DNA from: Oceanospirillum linum
Lineage (GTDB): Bacteria; Pseudomonadota; Gammaproteobacteria; Pseudomonadales; Halomonadaceae
Length of the DNA: 64,000 nt
NCBI RefSeq assembly: GCF_001995095.2
Contig: NZ_MTSD02000001.1
Coordinates: 1-64,000, forward strand
Direction of reading: 5' to 3'
Numbering within the stretch: the stretch's first letter is position 1; each line of letters opens with the position of its first letter. The notes beneath the pieces were generated by a model that saw only the letters and a list, made by a program, of their open reading frames with translations, was not told the origin of the DNA and made no database searches. A program made the position numbers and the translations under genes. Below, piece after piece: positions 60,902 through 64,000 of this stretch.

Positions 60902-62212
60902 ATGGAAAAGCTGGTCGATAATCTCTATGAAAAACTCGCGAACGTGGAAGATGCCCGTGCCTGCAAGGACATCAGCCCTGAGGCTTGTCGGGAAGTCCCC
61001 GGTAATTTCACCAAAACCCTTTTCAGTCAGTTTCTGACCAAGCTTGGCGATGCCTTTGCCAATCCCAAAGTCGTACTGCCTGCTCTGATGAGTATGGCGG
61101 GAGCCCCTTTTTACCTGATCGGTTTTCTGGTGCCCATACGAGAGTCCGGCTCTCTTATCCCTCAGCTGTTAATTGCTAACTTTGTCCGCAAAATGGCGAT
61201 TCGAAAAACCGCCTGGGTACTGGGTTCCGTTATTCAGGCGCTCTGCATGTTCGCCATTGCGCTGAGCCTTTTCTATCTGACCGGGGAGCTGGCGGGTTGG
61301 TCTGTGATCACTTTACTGGTGATGTTTAGTCTCGCCCGCGGACTATGCTCTGTCGCATCGAAGGACGTGACGGGTAAGACCATCCCCAAGCCCAGGCGAG
61401 GACGTTTAAGCGGCCTGGCAGCCAGTATGGCAGGTGGTATCACTCTGGTAGCCGGCATAATACTGTACATAAAAGGACAATCTGCAGAAGCTGGGAGCGA
61501 CGTGTTGTTTTATGCCCTGTTCATCGGCCTCGGCGGTATACTCTGGCTGATGGCAGCCTTGCTGTTTTCTCAGGTAAGGGAAGAGCCCGGTGAGACTGAT
61601 GGAGGTAAGAATGGCTTTCTTCATGCCCTAGAGAAACTTAGCCTGCTGAAAACTGACAAAAACTTCCGGCACTTTGTTCTGACCCGGCCCCTGCTGTTGT
61701 GCACCGCGCTGTCAGCTCCTTACTATGTAATCCTTTCAGGAGAGTACCAGTCAGTGGCTCTGGCTCTGGGTGTTTTTGTGATAACCAGTGGTCTTGCAGG
61801 ATTATTGTCCGGCCCATTTTGGGGGTTGTTCGCTGACAACTCCAGCCGCCAGGTGATGATAGCGGCAGCACTCATTGCGGCAACACTGGGCATCAGTGTA
61901 AATGCTGTCGCTCTCTGGCTGCCGGAGCTTATGGCCAGTATCTGGTTGCTGCCATTAGGCTATTTCATACTGACCATCGCCCATGAGGGTGTTCGGATCG
62001 GGCGAAAAACTTACCTGGTAAATATGGCCACGGGCAATCAGCGGACAGACTACGTCTCCGTTAGCAATACCTGTATCGGTGTTGTACTGCTGCTGATCGG
62101 CTTTGGCAGTGCACTGAGTGGCTTCAGCGCATTAAACCTGATTTTCGCGTTATCTGTTTTAGGCGTACTGGGTGCCGTAATGGCCTATGTACTGCCTGAA
62201 GTTGAGCGCTAA
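60902..62212 (+). CDS. Major facilitator superfamily transporter
   Basis: The 436-residue protein has about 12 membrane helices with a central cytoplasmic loop (about 215-245: REEPGETDGGKNGFLHALEK). A loop motif GLFADNSSRQVMIAAAL matches the MFS GxxxD-RxGRR-type signature loosely. The first about 45 residues are hydrophilic and cytoplasmic, longer than usual. The substrate is unknown. I chose ATG 60902 with AAGGG 6 bases upstream; the TTG at 60896 is less likely. Confidence 0.8.
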   Translation: MEKLVDNLYEKLANVEDARACKDISPEACREVPGNFTKTLFSQFLTKLGDAFANPKVVLPALMSMAGAPFYLIGFLVPIRESGSLIPQLLIANFVRKMAIRKTAWVLGSVIQALCMFAIALSLFYLTGELAGWSVITLLVMFSLARGLCSVASKDVTGKTIPKPRRGRLSGLAASMAGGITLVAGIILYIKGQSAEAGSDVLFYALFIGLGGILWLMAALLFSQVREEPGETDGGKNGFLHALEKLSLLKTDKNFRHFVLTRPLLLCTALSAPYYVILSGEYQSVALALGVFVITSGLAGLLSGPFWGLFADNSSRQVMIAAALIAATLGISVNAVALWLPELMASIWLLPLGYFILTIAHEGVRIGRKTYLVNMATGNQRTDYVSVSNTCIGVVLLLIGFGSALSGFSALNLIFALSVLGVLGAVMAYVLPEVER

Positions 62213-62247
62213 AACCAAAACGCCAAAGCAGCATAAGCTATGGCGTT
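62213..62247 (-). terminator. Terminator of the cytochrome b562 gene
   Basis: AACGCCA (62219-62225) and TGGCGTT (62241-62247) form a 7-bp stem followed leftward by TTGGTTTT. It lies just after the convergent MFS stop and may serve both genes. Confidence 0.6.
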
Positions 62248-62279
62248 GAGCGGCGTTAAGGACAGTGGCGCAAAAGCGA

Positions 62280-62714
62280 TCAATCGCAATCTTTACGAAA
62301 TGCTTTGTGGCCATCTTTGCTGTGCTGCTTGATTTGAGCCAGTGCAGGTTTGATAACGCTGGCATCACCTCCGGCCTCCTGCAGCTGCTGCAGCAGTTCA
62401 AGTAGTTCATCCATACCTTCCTGATAACGCTGAATATCAACAGATGCCACTGACTGGCCCTCATACTTCATCGGAATCAGTTTTTTCGCCTGTTTTGAAT
62501 CGTTCAGCAAACCATTCAGATGCTGCTGCATCGCCGCCTGATCTGACTGTTTGAAACTGCTGACATAGTCCTTCAGTTCCTGTTTCATTGACTTCATCAG
62601 ATCCCCCAGCTCACTGTCTTCGCAGTGAGCCGCATGGGCAAAAGTTTCAGTACTGGTTAACAGCATTAGACTGACGCTGGCAGCAAAAATAAGCTTTCGC
62701 ATCTCTTTTATCAC
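62280..62714 (-). CDS. cybC: Periplasmic cytochrome b562 family protein
   Basis: The 144-residue protein has a signal peptide (MRKLIFAASVSLMLLTSTETFAHA, split: MRKLIFAASVSLMLL, cleavage near AHA) and a four-helix bundle. The expected heme ligands of cytochrome b562 align with Met in ELGDLMKSM near the mature N terminus and His in KDGHKAFRKDC near the C terminus. Two cysteines (near residues 31 and 143) could form a disulfide not present in E. coli b562. It should be a soluble periplasmic electron carrier. GTG 62714 follows AGGAG by 7 bases; ATG 62702 is an alternative. Confidence 0.85.
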   Translation of the reverse strand: MIKEMRKLIFAASVSLMLLTSTETFAHAAHCEDSELGDLMKSMKQELKDYVSSFKQSDQAAMQQHLNGLLNDSKQAKKLIPMKYEGQSVASVDIQRYQEGMDELLELLQQLQEAGGDASVIKPALAQIKQHSKDGHKAFRKDCD

Positions 62715-62981
62715 ACTAAATCTCCTGGAGATTTTTATATCTATCCAAATATTTCACTAAAAATAACGACCCTATCCAAAGAAATCAATCAGAAAAATAA
62801 TTCATAATCAAGCTAAATGCTGAAATTGATCTTCGGTGCAACCCGGAAGGAGGGTAGGAAAAATTCGCTTTTATTTTTTTTGCCGCTATCATCGTCTCTC
62901 GTATTAAAAAAGCCTGAAATACCCTACCTTTTGTAGGCAAATTATCTACTCGCATTGTAACTACAGAGGGAATGCCTGAAC

Positions 62982-64000
62982 ATGAAGCGTTCACCAGCAG
63001 AAGTACTGAAAACACCAAAAGTACTAAAGGCATCGGCAGCACCGAACGTTTCAGAAGCGCCACCTCTGTCTGAGGCCGGAAATTCAAGCAGCAGCCAGCC
63101 AACAGTCTGCAGACGTCGTCAACAGCACCTGACGCTTAAACGCCTGATTTTACTGCTGGCACTTTCCTCTGCAACCGTCACATTACTCAATAGTTTCTAT
63201 GCCAGCTATCAGGTACAGAAAGAACAACTGATTCAGCACGAGCTGGACAGTAATTTTGCCTATGCCACTAAGCTTGCCGCCACCACGAATAACTTCCTGC
63301 GTTCAGCCCAACAGCAACTGGCTTATGCTGCTGGCGAGCTGCAATACAGGATGGATGATCATAACTACCTGTTAAGACAAGCTGACCGCCTGCGTCTGCA
63401 GACAGACAGTTTTAACTCTGTGGTGATCACAGGCGCAGATGGCACGGTACTGGCCACCTCCCCGAATACACTGGAAATTATAGGTGAGAAGCTGAGGTCT
63501 GAAGGCGCCATTGAAGCTCTGAAAAAGCAAATTCCTCTGATCAGCGCACCCTATATCTCGGCAACAGGGCGATTACTGGTTGTTATATCTCAGCCACTGT
63601 TTGATCGTCAGGGCAGATATATTGGCTATATCGGGGGCTCACTCTATCTGAAAGAGCGTAGTATTCTTAACGATATGCTCGGCACTCACTATTATGAAGA
63701 TGGCTCTTACCTCTATGTGGTGGATAAAAATCAGCGCCTGCTCTATCACCCCAATAAAAGCCGTATTGGAGACGTTGTTACAGGCAACCGGGTCATCAGA
63801 CAGGTTATGAGCGGTAACGGTGGGTCGTTAAGTGTTATTAACAGCGAGGGAATAGAGATGCTGGCAGGGTTTGCGCCGGTTACGATCTCCCATTGGGGTA
63901 TCATTGCTCAACGCCCTCTGAAAGCAACGTTAGCCTCTCTGAACGACGTAGTCGCTCAGGTGCTTTACCGGTCACTGCCCATCACTATCATCACCTTTTT
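62982..64000 (+). CDS. dCache-domain membrane sensor protein (partial, runs off the right edge)
   Basis: ATG 62982 opens a frame that stays open to the window end (339 codons seen). After a 45-residue cytoplasmic start comes helix 1 (about 53-73, LILLLALSSATVTLLNSFYA), a large periplasmic dCache-type sensor (about 75-320, with VVITGADGTVLATSP, GYIGGSLYLKERS, SYLYVVDKNQRLLYHPNKSR, GFAPVTISHWGIIAQRP) and the beginning of helix 2. This sensor is found in diguanylate cyclases, chemoreceptors and kinases; the output domain lies outside the window. GAGGG lies 12 bases upstream, a long spacing. Upstream, GGGTAGG (62852-62858) and CCCTACC (62932-62938) could pair in the leader. Confidence 0.85.
   Translation, partial: MKRSPAEVLKTPKVLKASAAPNVSEAPPLSEAGNSSSSQPTVCRRRQQHLTLKRLILLLALSSATVTLLNSFYASYQVQKEQLIQHELDSNFAYATKLAATTNNFLRSAQQQLAYAAGELQYRMDDHNYLLRQADRLRLQTDSFNSVVITGADGTVLATSPNTLEIIGEKLRSEGAIEALKKQIPLISAPYISATGRLLVVISQPLFDRQGRYIGYIGGSLYLKERSILNDMLGTHYYEDGSYLYVVDKNQRLLYHPNKSRIGDVVTGNRVIRQVMSGNGGSLSVINSEGIEMLAGFAPVTISHWGIIAQRPLKATLASLNDVVAQVLYRSLPITIITF

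Noticed and set aside
62785-63102. 105-codon leftward frame near the right end
   Set aside because: It overlaps the start of the dCache protein, whose rightward frame has a membrane helix and sensor motifs and stays open to the window end.

Overview
The window looks like a chromosomal segment of a marine gammaproteobacterium. The 5' end of a 16S rRNA gene at the left edge has gammaproteobacterial sequence, and its upstream region carries the P1/P2/boxA arrangement typical of these bacteria. FklB, RluF, Bfr/Bfd, PurE/PurK and three TAXI-type TRAP solute-binding proteins fit Oceanospirillales-like bacteria best. That placement is my inference from sequence resemblance, not a database result.

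Layout. 1-1313: start of an rRNA operon (minus strand) and fklB. 1468-5552: branched-chain 2-oxoacid dehydrogenase operon (E1 alpha, E1 beta, E2 with two lipoyl domains, no E3), preceded by a palindrome inside the promoter spacer. 5645-7522: soluble Ser/Thr-kinase-like protein. 7679-12608: a patchy islet with an AT-rich lipoprotein, two remnants of an IS200/REP-type transposase gene, a Fur-box TonB receptor and a truncated TRAP (DctP) binding protein. 12808-16095: YjgN-type membrane protein, M48 peptidase and a luciferase-like oxidoreductase. 16137-21744: a periplasmic binding protein divergent from a 1171-residue AraC-type regulator fused to an ATPase-associated helical/TPR region, followed by a receiver-domain protein. 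21897-29407: TRAP-TAXI operon (binding protein, permease broken by a 22-base insertion, UspA), a divergent histidine kinase and an orphan second TAXI protein. 29602-38677: bfd, then a catabolic region (RidA, frameshifted amino-acid/amine oxidase, IclR, HutG, a complete TAXI transporter with a DUF1850 lipoprotein, second IclR). 38784-41597: two complementary bacterioferritin subunits, Lrp/LysE pair and a LysE remnant. 41789-45222: three-gene cluster of retropepsin-like lipoprotein, inactive-transglutaminase 7TM protein and ATP-grasp ligase. 45252-50315: GNAT, two similar LysR regulators, RHH protein, DJ-1/PfpI protein and beta-carbonic anhydrase, with a possible small RNA or small ORF at 46903-47055. 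50400-52414: purEK with a long leader. 52490-53916: an unrecognised AT-rich gene and a DUF3224 protein. 54300-58880: a translationally coupled surface-sugar cluster (PseI-like synthase, hexapeptide acyltransferase, DegT aminotransferase, WbqC, methyltransferase, PIG-L deacetylase). 58912-64000: rluF, a gamma-glutamylcyclotransferase-like protein, MFS transporter, cytochrome b562 and the start of a dCache sensor protein.

Themes. Nitrogenous and organic-acid catabolism is prominent: three TAXI binding proteins, an oxidase paired with RidA, HutG and the branched-chain dehydrogenase. Iron appears in two Fur boxes, bfd and a split-function bacterioferritin. Several reading frames are broken (transposase, DctP, TAXI permease, oxidase, LysE fragment); two of the breaks sit at G/C runs and deserve read-level checking. 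The most unusual items are the AraC-TPR giant with its receiver neighbour, the kinase/TAXI locus, the in-frame minisatellites in two genes, and the small transcript next to the first LysR gene.
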